Below, piece by piece: positions 54,324 to 63,435 of a stretch of DNA of 64,000 nucleotides. The DNA is from Bosea sp. F3-2. Its GTDB lineage: Bacteria; Pseudomonadota; Alphaproteobacteria; Rhizobiales; Beijerinckiaceae. The notes below the pieces were generated by a model. It had not been told where the DNA came from, ran no database searches, and saw nothing but the letters and a program-made list of their open reading frames with translations. Each line of letters opens with the position of its first letter. The stretch's first letter is position 1. The translations under genes were made by a program, and so were the position numbers. The DNA is taken from positions 5,421,501 to 5,485,500 of the forward strand of contig NZ_CP042331.1 of NCBI RefSeq assembly GCF_008253865.1, read 5' to 3'.

Positions 54324-55220
54324 ATGGCCACCGACAAGACCCGCTTCGGCCTCTCCTGCGCGATCACGACCCCGATGCGGGAGGGCGGCAGCGTGGACCT
54401 GCCGCGCCTCGTCCATCATGCCCGCCATGTGCTCGCGCATGGCTGCGACTCAGTAACCCTGTTCGGCACGACGGGCGAGGGCGCGGCGCTCGGCCTGCCG
54501 GCGCGGACGGCGATGATGGGGGCGCTGATCGGGGCGGGGATCGATCCGGCAACGCAGATCTATGCCGGCATCGCGGCGGCCTCGCTGCATGAGGCGGTGG
54601 AGCAGGCGCAGCTGGCGCTCGATGCCGGGGCGAAAGGACTGCTCGTCGCGCCGCCCTTCTATTTCAAGGGCGTCAGCGATGACGGGCTTTATGCCTGGTT
54701 CTCGCAGTTCTTCGAGAAGCTCGGTGCCTCCGCGCGCAATGTCGTGCTCTACCACATCCCGTCGGTGACGGCGGTCGACATCAGCGTCGAATTGGTGCAG
54801 CGGCTGAAGACGGCGTTCCCCGGGCTCGTCATCGGCGTCAAGGATTCCTCCGGCAGCTACGCCAACACCGAGGCGCTGCTGAAGGCCCATGGCGAGCTCG
54901 CCATCCTGGTCGGCGACGAGCGCCAGCTCGCCAAGGCGGTGCGCAACGGCGCGCAGGGCTCGATCTGCGGCGTCGCCAATCTGGTGCCGGAGCTGCTGCG
55001 CCCGATGGTCTACGAGGGCAAGGACAGTCCGGTGGTGAATGCCCTGGTCGACGAGATCTGCTCGCACCCGGTGCTGCCGGCGGTGAAGGCTCTGGTCGGC
55101 CATATCCATGGCGATACCGGTTATGGCGCGATGCGCCCGCCGTTGGAGGCGCTGGACGAGGCGACCCGCAAACGGCTCTTTGCCGCCTTCGATTCGATCA
55201 CCCAGGCCAAGGCCGCCTGA
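54324..55220 (+). CDS. DapA/NanA-family pyruvate lyase/aldolase
   Basis: A 298-residue TIM-barrel class I aldolase of the dihydrodipicolinate synthase / N-acetylneuraminate lyase family. It has the GTTGEG loop (48-53), Y143 in LYHIPS and the Schiff-base K173 in VIGVKDSSG. The context (sugar transport, lactone hydrolase, mutarotase) suggests it cleaves or dehydrates a 2-keto-3-deoxy sugar acid, not that it makes lysine. It is followed by gntR after 23 bases. Confidence 0.88.
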   Translation: MATDKTRFGLSCAITTPMREGGSVDLPRLVHHARHVLAHGCDSVTLFGTTGEGAALGLPARTAMMGALIGAGIDPATQIYAGIAAASLHEAVEQAQLALDAGAKGLLVAPPFYFKGVSDDGLYAWFSQFFEKLGASARNVVLYHIPSVTAVDISVELVQRLKTAFPGLVIGVKDSSGSYANTEALLKAHGELAILVGDERQLAKAVRNGAQGSICGVANLVPELLRPMVYEGKDSPVVNALVDEICSHPVLPAVKALVGHIHGDTGYGAMRPPLEALDEATRKRLFAAFDSITQAKAA

Positions 55221-55243
55221 GAAGGACGCCGGAAGGAGGGACC

Positions 55244-55921
55244 GTGAACCAGCCGGAGCAGGAACCGCGCGAGGGCGAACCGCTGAAGCTGAGGGAGCGC
55301 GCCTATGCCTCCTTCACCGAGCGATTGCTGGCGCGCGAGATCAAGCCCGGCCAGTTCGTGACCCAGCGCGAGCTGGTCGCGATGACCGGCTTTCCGCTCG
55401 GCGCGATCCGCGAGCTGATCCCGCGGCTGGAGGCGGAAGGGCTGATCAAGACCGTGCCGCAGCGCGGCATGCAGGTCGCCCATGTCGATCTCAACCTGAT
55501 CCGCAACGCCTTCCAGTTCCGGCTCTTCCTCGAGAAGGAGGCGACGGCGCTCTATGCCCAGAACGCCACGGACGCGGAGATCGCCGAGCAGCGCGCTCGC
55601 CACGAGGCGATCGTCGCCCGGGCGGAGGCAGGCGGCGACGAGCGGCTGATCGAGGACGCGGAAGAGGTCGACCGGCTGATGCACGAGGCGATCATCGATC
55701 ACCTCGATAACGAGATCGTCAGCCAGGCCTTCCGTGTCACCTGGCTCAAGATCCGGCTGATCCGGCAATACGAGACGCGCATCCACAACAGCATCATCAT
55801 CCCGGTGATGCAGGACCATCTCGCCATCATCGCCGCGATCGAGACGCGCGATCCAGAGCGCGCGGCCGAAGCGATGGCGGCCCATATCGGCAACGCCCGT
55901 ACGCGGGCGATGCAGTACTGA
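55244..55921 (+). CDS. GntR-family regulator, FCD/FadR subfamily
   Basis: The 225-residue protein has an N-terminal winged helix (about 15-80: ERLLAREIKPGQFVTQRELVAMTGFPLGAIRELIPRLEAEGLIKTVPQRG) and a helical FCD ligand domain with metal-type residues (HEAIIDHLDN, HLAIIAAIETRDPERAAEAMAAHI). The start is a GTG with a GGAGG site. It probably represses this sugar locus until a pathway intermediate binds, acting at the shared palindromes at 50714 and 54283. That is inference. Confidence 0.93.
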   Translation: MNQPEQEPREGEPLKLRERAYASFTERLLAREIKPGQFVTQRELVAMTGFPLGAIRELIPRLEAEGLIKTVPQRGMQVAHVDLNLIRNAFQFRLFLEKEATALYAQNATDAEIAEQRARHEAIVARAEAGGDERLIEDAEEVDRLMHEAIIDHLDNEIVSQAFRVTWLKIRLIRQYETRIHNSIIIPVMQDHLAIIAAIETRDPERAAEAMAAHIGNARTRAMQY

Positions 55922-55995
55922 CGACTTAAGGCAGGCGACCGACGACGCAACCATGACGACGAGCCGCAAAACCGGCCGCACGGGAGGGAACAGCG

Positions 55996-56988
55996 ATGAA
56001 GAAGCAGACGAGGCGCGATTTTCTGGCCGCCACGGCGGCAGGGGCGGCGGCGATCGCTGCGCCCAGCATCCTGCGGGCACAGCAGCTCGTGCTGCGCTGG
56101 GCCGACGGCCAGCCGGCGAGCCATCCCTCGCCGCAGAGCGCGGTGAAGGCCGGAACCGAGATCAAGGAAAAGACGAGCGGTCGCGTCGAGATCCAGTCCT
56201 TCCCGAATGGACAGCTCGGCTCTTCGCGCGACATGGTCGAGTCGGTCGCGAGCGGCGCGCTGACGATGGTGACGGAGGGCGCAGCCCAGCTCGGTCAGTT
56301 CGTGCCGCAGCTTTCGATCATCGAGGCGCCCTATATCTGGAAGGACGCCGCGCATATGACGCGCGCGCTGAAATCGCCGCTGATCGACGAGCTCAACAAG
56401 GCGCTGGTCGAGAAGCGCGGCATGCGGATGATCGGCGTCAACTATTACGGCGTCCGCCACCTCACGAGCGGCAAGAAGCCGATCAACTCTGTCGAGGACA
56501 TGAAGGGCTTCAAGCTGCGCGTGCCGGAGGTCGACACCTTCCGCGCCATGGCCGAGGCCTGGGGCGCGCGGCCGACGCCGCTCAACTTCTCGGAGCTTTA
56601 CCTCGCCCTGTCGCAGGGGGCGGTCGACGGGCAGGAGAACCCGCTGCCGACCATCGCCTCGGCCAAGCTGATGGAGGTGCAGAAATACCTCGTGCTGACC
56701 GGGCACATCATCACGCCGCGGCTGGTGATCGTGAACGAGGCGGCCTGGCAGAAGATCCCGCAGGCCGATCGCGACATCATCGTGGCTGCCGTCGACAAGG
56801 CAGCGATCTGGCAGGACAACGAGATCCTGGAGCAGGAAAAGAGCCTGGCCGACAGCATGGCCAAGGGCGGCATGACGGTGACGAAGCCCGACAACGAGGC
56901 CTTCCGCAAGCCCGTCCTGGCGAGCGTGCCGGCCAAGTTCGAGAGCAAATGGGGCAAGGGCCTCTGGGATCGCATCCAGGCGCTCTGA
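55996..56988 (+). CDS. TRAP transporter periplasmic binding protein (DctP family)
   Basis: A 330-residue protein with a twin-arginine signal (KKQTRRDFLAATAAGAAAIAAPS, cleavage near LRAQQ) and the DctP fold: FPNGQLGSSRDMVESVASGAL, then LRVPEVDTFRAMAEAWGARPTPLNFSELYLALSQGAVDGQENP, containing the carboxylate-binding arginine. It binds an acidic sugar or organic acid. With DctQ and DctM it forms a complete secondary transporter, transcribed after gntR. Confidence 0.94.
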   Translation: MKKQTRRDFLAATAAGAAAIAAPSILRAQQLVLRWADGQPASHPSPQSAVKAGTEIKEKTSGRVEIQSFPNGQLGSSRDMVESVASGALTMVTEGAAQLGQFVPQLSIIEAPYIWKDAAHMTRALKSPLIDELNKALVEKRGMRMIGVNYYGVRHLTSGKKPINSVEDMKGFKLRVPEVDTFRAMAEAWGARPTPLNFSELYLALSQGAVDGQENPLPTIASAKLMEVQKYLVLTGHIITPRLVIVNEAAWQKIPQADRDIIVAAVDKAAIWQDNEILEQEKSLADSMAKGGMTVTKPDNEAFRKPVLASVPAKFESKWGKGLWDRIQAL

Positions 56989-57007
56989 CCTTTCCGTCAG
57001 GGGTGGC

Positions 57008-57119
57008 GTCATCCCGGACAAGCCGCCTTTGGCGGCGCTGATCCGGGATCCATGCCTCAACCTTTTCCGGAAACGCTCCGGCATGGATCCCGGGTCTCCC
57101 CTTGGTCGCCCGGGATGAC
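57008..57119. repeat. Palindromic repeat, family A (copy 8), after the TRAP binding protein gene
   Basis: Starts GTCATCCCGGACAAGCC, arms GGATCCATGCC and GGCATGGATCC, ends CGCCCGGGATGAC. It lies between dctP and dctQ. Confidence 0.85.
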
Positions 57120-57167
57120 CAGCGGCTGATTTTCCGCGCTGCAGCTCATCGTCGCAAAGGCATCCGC

Positions 57168-57680
57168 ATGACGATCTTGCCCAGGATATTCGACCGGGTG
57201 ATGGAGGTGATCGCGGCGATCCTCCTTGTCGCGCTCTTGATCACGGTAACGCTCGGCATCGTCACGCGGGCGCTCGGCGAGCCGCTGATCTGGACTGACG
57301 AGGTCTCGCGCTTCCTGATGCTGTGGGTCGCGGTGACCGGGTGGATCCTCGCCAGCCGGCGGCGCGCCCATATCCGGATCCGCTTCTTCCACGACATGCT
57401 GCCCGCGCGCGGCTGGCGCTCGGCCGAAGCGATCATGCAGCTCGCGATGATCGTCTTTGGCGTTCTGACCGTCTGGTACGGCGTGCATCTCGTCGAGGCC
57501 AACCACGATCTCGAAGCGACGACCGTGCCGCTCTCGATGGGGCTGCTTTACGCGCCGATGGTGCTGGCCGGGATCGTGACGGCGCTGCAAGGGTTCAGCG
57601 AATTTATCGGCAACCTGCGGAACTGGCGGACCTCGCCCTATCCGCCGGTCGCGGCGACGCTGCAGGAGCCGGCCGAATGA
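57168..57680 (+). CDS. TRAP transporter small permease (DctQ)
   Basis: A 170-residue protein with four membrane helices and the family segment RALGEPLIWTDEVSRFLMLWVAVTGWILASRRRAHIRI. I start it at the ATG at 57168, which gives MTILPRIFDRVMEV with an AAAGG site; a longer frame runs back into the repeat. Its stop overlaps the start of the large permease gene. Confidence 0.93.
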   Translation: MTILPRIFDRVMEVIAAILLVALLITVTLGIVTRALGEPLIWTDEVSRFLMLWVAVTGWILASRRRAHIRIRFFHDMLPARGWRSAEAIMQLAMIVFGVLTVWYGVHLVEANHDLEATTVPLSMGLLYAPMVLAGIVTALQGFSEFIGNLRNWRTSPYPPVAATLQEPAE

Positions 57681-58963
57681 GCGCGCTGATCTTCAAGATC
57701 TCGGCCGTCTGGCTTTTGTCGATCCTGGCCGGCTTTCCGCTCTTCGCCTCGATGGGGCTGGCTGCCTTCGCCTTCGTGCTGCTCGGCGATCTCTCGGCCT
57801 CGATCGTGCCGCAGAAGATGGCGCAGGCGATGAACTCCTTCCCGATCGTCGCGGCGCCGCTCTTCATCCTGATGGGCAACATCCTGGCGGCGGCGCGCAT
57901 CACCGACCGCATCGTCACCTTCGCCACCGCCGTGATCGGCTGGCTGCGCGGCGGCTATGCCCATGCCTCGATCATGACCAGCATGATCTTCGCCGGCATG
58001 GTCGGCTCGGCGGTGGCCGATGCGGCGGGCTCGGGCGCCATCGAGATCCGCGCCATGCGCAAAGCCGGCTATCGGCCGGAGACGGCGGCGGCGATCACGG
58101 CCGCGGCGGCGACGATCGGGCCGATCATCCCGCCCTCGCTGCCGATGGTGATCTACGGCGTGACGGCGGACGTCTCGATCGGACGGCTCTTCATCGGCGG
58201 CGTCATTCCCGGCGTGCTGATGGGGCTGTCACTGATGGTGATGGTCGCGATGATCGCCAAGCGCCAGGGTTTCCGGAAGGAGAAGTTCGCGGGCTTCCGC
58301 GAGATCGGCCGCTCCTTCTTCAACGGATTCTTCGCGCTGATGACACCGCCGCTGATCCTGGGCGGCATGTTCTCCGGCGTCTTCACGCCGACCGAGGCCG
58401 CGGCAGTCGCCTGCCTCTATGCCCTCTTCCTCGGCTTCTTCGTCTATCGCACGCTGGAGGTGAAGCAGCTCTGGCCGATCCTGATCGATACGGTCGAGAC
58501 CATGGGGCTCGTCGCCGTGCTGGTGATGGCAGCTGGCGCGCTCGGCTGGTGCATGTCGATCTCGCGCGTGCCGCAGACGCTGACGCCGCTGATCGTCGAG
58601 ACGGTTCAGCATCCGCTGCTGTTCCTCCTCGTCTGCAATCTGATCCTGCTCGTCGTCGGTTGCTTCATGGAGGCGCTGGCGGCGATGCTGATCCTGATCC
58701 CGATCCTGGTGCCGGCGGCGCACAGCTTCGGCATCGACCCGGTTCAGTTCGGCATCATCATGATCCTGAACCTGATCCTGGGGACGATCCATCCGCCAAT
58801 CGGCGTGGTGCTCTTCGTCGTGACGCGCATCGCCAATGTCTCGTTCGAGACGATGTCGAAGGCGATCCTGCCCTGGCTGGTGCCGCTCCTGGTCGTGCTC
58901 GTCGCGATCACGCTCTGGCCGCCGCTGACGACCTGGCTGCCAAACTACGTGATGGGGCCGTGA
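57677..58963 (+). CDS. TRAP transporter large permease (DctM)
   Basis: A 428-residue, twelve-helix protein of the DctM family, with FPIVAAPLFILMGNIL, GSAVADAAGSGAIEIRAMRKAGY and TIGPIIPPSLPMVIYG, and the duplicate region LILGTIHPPIGVVLFVV. ATGA overlap with dctQ (57677-57680) shows translational coupling. It drives sodium-coupled uptake of the ligand bound by the DctP protein. Confidence 0.95.
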   Translation: MSALIFKISAVWLLSILAGFPLFASMGLAAFAFVLLGDLSASIVPQKMAQAMNSFPIVAAPLFILMGNILAAARITDRIVTFATAVIGWLRGGYAHASIMTSMIFAGMVGSAVADAAGSGAIEIRAMRKAGYRPETAAAITAAAATIGPIIPPSLPMVIYGVTADVSIGRLFIGGVIPGVLMGLSLMVMVAMIAKRQGFRKEKFAGFREIGRSFFNGFFALMTPPLILGGMFSGVFTPTEAAAVACLYALFLGFFVYRTLEVKQLWPILIDTVETMGLVAVLVMAAGALGWCMSISRVPQTLTPLIVETVQHPLLFLLVCNLILLVVGCFMEALAAMLILIPILVPAAHSFGIDPVQFGIIMILNLILGTIHPPIGVVLFVVTRIANVSFETMSKAILPWLVPLLVVLVAITLWPPLTTWLPNYVMGP

Positions 58964-59008
58964 GGGTCTGGCGAGGCCACGCGCGTCGAACGACGGAAGG
59001 ACGATCTT

Positions 59009-59962
59009 TCAGGTCGTTTCCGGCTCGCCGCCGTGATCGAGATAGCGGTCGACGGGGATGACGATCTCCTTGTCCAGCTTGCCGATCGCGGCCTCGTCCT
59101 TGTCCTCGTAGGGGATCGCCTTCAGCGCATGGCGGATGGCGTTGAGCCTGGCGCGCAGCTTGTCGTTGCTGCGCACGACATACCAAGGGGCGGCTTCGGT
59201 CGAGGTCCGGCCGAGCATCTCGTCGAAGGCGCGGGAATAGTCGTCGAAGCGCGGGATCGCTTCGAAGTCGATCGGCGAGAGCTTCCAGCGCTTGAGCGGA
59301 TCATGCCAGCGGGCGTGCAGGCGCGTCATCTGCATCTCGCGGCCGATGGTCAGGAACAGCTTGATCAGGCGAATGCCGTCGCGCGCCAGCATGCCTTCGA
59401 AGGCGGGGGCCTCGCGCAGGAGATGCTCGGTCTCCTCCGGCGTGCAGAAGCCCATGACGCGCTCGACGCCGGCGCGATTGTACCAGGAGCGGTCGAAGAA
59501 GACGATCTCGCCGGCGGTCGGCATCTCGGCAGCGTAGCGCTGGAAATACCACTGGCCCTTCTCGGTGTCGGAGGGCTTCGGCAAGGCGACGACCCGGGCC
59601 TGGCGCGGGTTGAGATGCTGCGTGAAGCGGCCGATCGTGCCGCCCTTGCCGGCGCCGTCGCGACCCTCGAAGACGATGACGATGCGCTCGCCATGCTTGG
59701 AGGCCCAGCGCGTCAACTTCTGCAGCTCGATCTGGAGCGGCTCGAGCTCGCGGTTGTAGCGCTTGCGCTTCATCCGCTTGCCATAGGGATAGTCGCCGCT
59801 GTGATAGGCGGCGTCGATGATCGCTTCCGGCAGCGTGTCGGCCTCGATGTCGAAGCCCTTCAGCTTCGCAGGCTTGGAGCCGACCTTCGCTGGCTTGGTG
59901 CTCTTGCCAGCAGGTCGCACGATCGGCTCATTGGCGTTCGAACCTGAGAATTTCCTTGCCAT
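59009..59962 (-). CDS. ppk2: Polyphosphate kinase 2
   Basis: PPK2 moves phosphate between polyphosphate and nucleotides, often making ATP or GTP from polyphosphate. The 317-residue protein has Walker A EGRDGAGKGG (99-108), Walker B FFDRSWYNRAGVERVMGF, and the lid-like arginine segment IGREMQMTRLHAR. A basic 60-residue start precedes the core. It looks like a class I single-domain PPK2 by length. It is divergent from phoR (93-base gap) and fits the phosphate locus. Confidence 0.93.
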   Translation of the reverse strand: MARKFSGSNANEPIVRPAGKSTKPAKVGSKPAKLKGFDIEADTLPEAIIDAAYHSGDYPYGKRMKRKRYNRELEPLQIELQKLTRWASKHGERIVIVFEGRDGAGKGGTIGRFTQHLNPRQARVVALPKPSDTEKGQWYFQRYAAEMPTAGEIVFFDRSWYNRAGVERVMGFCTPEETEHLLREAPAFEGMLARDGIRLIKLFLTIGREMQMTRLHARWHDPLKRWKLSPIDFEAIPRFDDYSRAFDEMLGRTSTEAAPWYVVRSNDKLRARLNAIRHALKAIPYEDKDEAAIGKLDKEIVIPVDRYLDHGGEPETT

Positions 59963-60055
59963 CGCGGCCTCCTGTCCGGACGAAGCCTAGCCGGCTGACG
60001 TGCGGAAGGGAATTGACGCCTCTTCTTCTTCCGCTCAGGAAGGGCAGGCCGGCCA

Positions 60056-61135
60056 ATGCCGGCTGGCTCCGAGCGCTCCATGGTCGACACTGCCGTTTCC
60101 TCTTCCGCGACGACGCGGACCATGATCGAGGCGCTCGGCGCGCCCGTCGTGCTGCTCGATGAACAGGGCATCGCCCAGGCGCTGAGCCCTGCGATGCTTG
60201 CGCTGGTTCCGGGGCTCGAGGTCGGAAAGTTCCTGGCGCTGGTGCTGCGCGATCCCGACCTCAACGATGCCATCGAGCAGGTCGCACATGAGGGCGGGCG
60301 CAAGACCGTCGAACTCGTCGAGCGGGTGCCGTTCGAGCGCGCCTTCCGCATCCACATCGCGGCGCTGGGCGGCGGACGGCGGCGGGCGACGCTGCTCACC
60401 TTCCAGGACCTCAGCGAGCAGCGCGTGATCGAGCGCATGCGCGTCGATTTCGTCGCCAATGCCAGCCATGAGCTGCGCACGCCGCTCGCCTCGCTGCTCG
60501 GCTTCGTCGAGACCTTGCAGGGGCCGGCGCGCAACGACGAACGCGCGCGCGAGCGCTTCCTCGGCATCATGCGCGAGCAGGGGCTGCGCATGGCGCGTCT
60601 CGTCGACGATCTGCTCTCGCTCTCGCGCATCGAACAGCGCGCGCATGTGGCGCCGGACACGCCGGTCGATCTCGCCGGCATCGCGCGCGAAATCGTAGAC
60701 TCCCTCACCCTGATGGCGCGCGAGCGCGAGGTCACATTGACGCTCAAGACGCCGCGCGAGCCGCTGATGGTCCCCGGCGATCGCGACGAATTGCTGCGGC
60801 TGATGGAGAACCTCGTCGAGAACGCCATCAAATACGGCAAGCAGGGCGGCGCGGTGGCGATTGCGGTCGAGGCCGGAGCGGACGAGGCCAGCGTTCATGT
60901 CCGTGACGACGGACCGGGGATCGCACCGGAGCATCTGCCGCGCCTGACGGAGCGCTTCTATCGGGTCGATACCGCCGCGAGCCGCGAGGCGGGTGGCACG
61001 GGGCTGGGGCTGGCCATCGTCAAGCACATCGTGCTGCGCCATCGCGGCAGGCTGACGATCGAAAGCAAGCCGGGCGAGGGGGCGACCTTCAAGGCGATTC
61101 TGCCGCGTTTCGAGGCCCAGCGCGGGGGTGGCTGA
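60056..61135 (+). CDS. phoR: Phosphate-regulon sensor histidine kinase, soluble PhoR
   Basis: PhoR phosphorylates PhoB when phosphate is low. The 359-residue protein has a PAS-like domain (about 20-118), the dimerisation/H box FVANASHELRTPL with H138, and an ATPase domain with NLVENAIKYG, DDGPGIAPEHLPRLTERFYR and GTGLGLAIVK. It lacks the N-terminal membrane helices of the enterobacterial protein, as is seen in other alphaproteobacteria. An AGGAAGGGC stretch supports the ATG at 60056. It is followed by pstS-pstC-pstA. Confidence 0.93.
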   Translation: MPAGSERSMVDTAVSSSATTRTMIEALGAPVVLLDEQGIAQALSPAMLALVPGLEVGKFLALVLRDPDLNDAIEQVAHEGGRKTVELVERVPFERAFRIHIAALGGGRRRATLLTFQDLSEQRVIERMRVDFVANASHELRTPLASLLGFVETLQGPARNDERARERFLGIMREQGLRMARLVDDLLSLSRIEQRAHVAPDTPVDLAGIAREIVDSLTLMAREREVTLTLKTPREPLMVPGDRDELLRLMENLVENAIKYGKQGGAVAIAVEAGADEASVHVRDDGPGIAPEHLPRLTERFYRVDTAASREAGGTGLGLAIVKHIVLRHRGRLTIESKPGEGATFKAILPRFEAQRGGG

Positions 61136-61174
61136 GCTGCCGCCCCACGTGGTTTGTGACAGTTTCCATGACGG

Positions 61175-61193
61175 TGTGTCATCTGGCTGTCAT
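61175..61193 (+). promoter_or_regulatory. Pho box upstream of pstS
   Basis: TGTGTCAT at 61175 and GCTGTCAT at 61186 form an 11-base direct repeat of the CTGTCAT type, the PhoB binding site. Extra TGACAG/CTGTCA half-sites lie at 61157 and 61207-61223. The site is about 56 bases before the pstS start. Confidence 0.85.
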
Positions 61194-61248
61194 ATGGAGG
61201 GTGTTCTGACAGGGGAGCTGTCAACAGCGACCCAGAGAGGACATCTCA

Positions 61249-62274
61249 ATGCGCAAGATTCTCGTTCTCGCGGCTGTGGCCGCCGGGATCGCCGGTTCCG
61301 CCCAGGCTGCCGACATCACCGGCGCCGGCGCGACCTTCCCCTTCCCGATCTACTCGAAATGGGCCGAGGCCTATAAGAAGGATACCGGCACGGGCCTGAA
61401 CTACCAGTCGATCGGCTCGGGCGGCGGCATCCGCCAGATCAAGGCGAAGACCGTCGCCTTCGGCGCGACCGACGCTCCGCTCAAGGGCGAGGATCTCAGC
61501 AAGGACGGCCTGATCCAGTTCCCGACCGTGATGGGCGGCGTCGTGCCGGCCGTCAACATCGCTGGCGTCGAGCCGGGCAAGCTCAAGCTCTCGGGCGAGA
61601 TCATCGCGCAGATCTATCTGGGCGACATCAAGAAGTGGAACGACCCGAAGATCGTTGCGCTCAACGCCGGCGTCACCCTGCCGGACGCCAACATCAACCC
61701 GGTCTATCGCTCGGACGGCTCGGGCACGACCTTCGTCTTCACCGACTACCTCGCCAAGGTCTCGGCTGACTGGAAGTCGAAGATCGGCGCCAACCAGTCG
61801 GTCCAGTGGCCGGTCGGTATCGGCGGCAAGGGCAACGAGGGCGTTTCCGCCTCGGTCAAGCAGGTCGCTAACTCGATCGGCTATGTCGAATACGCCTATG
61901 CCAAGCAGAACAAGCTCGCCCACGCCCTGGTGAAGAATGCCGACGGCAACTTCCCGGCGCCGGAAGAGAAGGCCTTCCAGGCCGCCGCCGCCAACGCCAA
62001 CTGGCAGGAGCAGCCGGGCTTCGGTATCTCGCTCAACAACCAGAAGGGCGCGGATGCCTGGCCGATCACCTCGGCGACCTTCATCCTGGTTCATGCCAAG
62101 CCGGAGAAGCCGGAAGAGGTGCAGGCCGCGCTGAAGTTCTTCGACTGGGCCTACAAGAGCGGCGACAAGCTGGCGAGCGAGCTCGACTACGTCGCCCTGC
62201 CGTCGAACGTGAAGGATCAGGTCCGCAACGCCTGGAAGGGCGTGACCGACACCGCCGGCAAGCCGATCTTCTGA
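61249..62274 (+). CDS. pstS: Phosphate ABC transporter periplasmic binding protein
   Basis: PstS binds inorganic phosphate with high affinity. The 341-residue protein has a signal peptide (cleaved after SAQA, residue 20), then the family start ADITGAGATFPFPIYSKWAEAY, the phosphate-binding loops SIGSGGGIRQI and FGATDAPL, and RSDGSGTTFVFTDYL. An AGAGAGGAC site precedes the ATG. It lies behind a Pho box and before pstC, with a hairpin and a palindrome in the gap. Confidence 0.97.
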   Translation: MRKILVLAAVAAGIAGSAQAADITGAGATFPFPIYSKWAEAYKKDTGTGLNYQSIGSGGGIRQIKAKTVAFGATDAPLKGEDLSKDGLIQFPTVMGGVVPAVNIAGVEPGKLKLSGEIIAQIYLGDIKKWNDPKIVALNAGVTLPDANINPVYRSDGSGTTFVFTDYLAKVSADWKSKIGANQSVQWPVGIGGKGNEGVSASVKQVANSIGYVEYAYAKQNKLAHALVKNADGNFPAPEEKAFQAAAANANWQEQPGFGISLNNQKGADAWPITSATFILVHAKPEKPEEVQAALKFFDWAYKSGDKLASELDYVALPSNVKDQVRNAWKGVTDTAGKPIF

Positions 62275-62287
62275 TCGCTGCCAGCGA

Positions 62288-62320
62288 CAAGGCGAGGCGG
62301 GCCAGTCCCGCCTTGCCGCA
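62288..62320 (+). terminator. Hairpin after pstS
   Basis: An 11-bp stem with one G-T pair (62291-62301 with 62307-62317) and loop CCAGT follows the pstS stop by 16 bases. There is no T-run. It may slow exonucleases or reduce read-through into pstC. Confidence 0.5.
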
Positions 62321-62329
62321 ACTCTGAAG

Positions 62330-62381
62330 GCCCTCATCCTGAGGAGCTGCGCTCTCGCGGAGTGCTCTTCAGGATGAGGGC
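62330..62381. repeat. Palindrome between pstS and pstC
   Basis: GCCCTCATCCTGAGGA and TCTTCAGGATGAGGGC are inverted around a 20-base centre. It is a REP-like unit of another family, with only this copy in the window. Confidence 0.65.
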
Positions 62382-62448
62382 TGAGGCTGGATACCGCGCC
62401 GCGCAATCGGCCGGGGTAGCCTCTGCCACGACACCGGAGCCCCCGCGG

Positions 62449-63423
62449 ATGACCGCAGCAACCGACATGACGAGCATTCCCGGCGCGAGGCCGGTCGCCC
62501 GCAAGACGCCGAAGGCGGGCTTCGACCTGTTCTTCCGCAATGCCAGCTTCGGGGCGGCGCTGCTCGTGCTGGTGCTGCTCGCCGGCATCATGATCTCGAT
62601 GATCATCGGCGGCTGGCCGGCCTTCCGCGAGTTCGGCCTCGGCTTCATCACCTCCAGCGTCTGGGATACGCAGAACGAGCAGTACGGCGCCTGGCCGGCG
62701 ATCGTCGGCACGCTCTCGACCGCGCTGATCGCTCTTGTCATCGGCGTGCCGCTCTCGCTCGGCATCGCGGTCTACCTGACCCAGCTCGCGCCGGCTTGGT
62801 TCAAGAAGCCGGTCGCCACCGCGATCGAGCTGCTCGCCGCCGTGCCCTCGATCATCTACGGCATGTGGGGGCTGTTCGTCTTCGTGCCGCTCTTCGCGGC
62901 CAATGTGCAGATTCCGGTCTCCAACATCGTCGAGGGCATGCCGATCCTCGGCACCATCCTCTACTCGCGCTCGCCCTCGGGCCTTGGCATCTTCACGGCC
63001 GGCTTCATCCTGGCCTTCATGATCGTGCCCTTCATCGCCTCGATCACCCGCGACATGCTGGAGCAGATCCCCTCCGTGCTGCGCGAGAGCGCCTATGGAA
63101 TTGGGGCGACCACTTGGGAGGTCGTACGCCACGTGCTGGTGCCGCAGGCCGGCGTCTCGATCATCGGCGCGATCATGCTGGGTCTTGGCCGCGCGCTCGG
63201 CGAGACGATGGCCGTCACCTTCGTCGTCGGCAACGCCAACCGCCTGTCGGCCTCGATCCTCGATCCGGGCTCGACCATCGCCTCGCGCATCGCCAACGAG
63301 TTCAACGAAGCGATGGGGCTCCAGCTCAACGCGCTGATCGCGTTGGGCTGCATCCTGTTCTTCGTCACCTTCGTCGTCCTCGTCATCGCGCGACTGCTGG
63401 TCGCCCGCGTCAAGCGCTACTGA
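62449..63423 (+). CDS. pstC: Phosphate ABC transporter permease
   Basis: PstC is one of two permeases of the phosphate importer. The 324-residue protein has six helices, the family pattern IGVPLSLGIAVYLTQLAP, ELLAAVPSIIYGMWGLFVF and the EAA-type loop LRESAYGIGATTWEVVRHVLVPQA. The start is uncertain: the ATG at 62449 has a GGAG site 11 bases away, the ATG at 62467 is also possible, and frames starting earlier cross the palindrome. Confidence 0.95.
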   Translation: MTAATDMTSIPGARPVARKTPKAGFDLFFRNASFGAALLVLVLLAGIMISMIIGGWPAFREFGLGFITSSVWDTQNEQYGAWPAIVGTLSTALIALVIGVPLSLGIAVYLTQLAPAWFKKPVATAIELLAAVPSIIYGMWGLFVFVPLFAANVQIPVSNIVEGMPILGTILYSRSPSGLGIFTAGFILAFMIVPFIASITRDMLEQIPSVLRESAYGIGATTWEVVRHVLVPQAGVSIIGAIMLGLGRALGETMAVTFVVGNANRLSASILDPGSTIASRIANEFNEAMGLQLNALIALGCILFFVTFVVLVIARLLVARVKRY

Positions 63424-63435
63424 GGTCTTTCGTCC

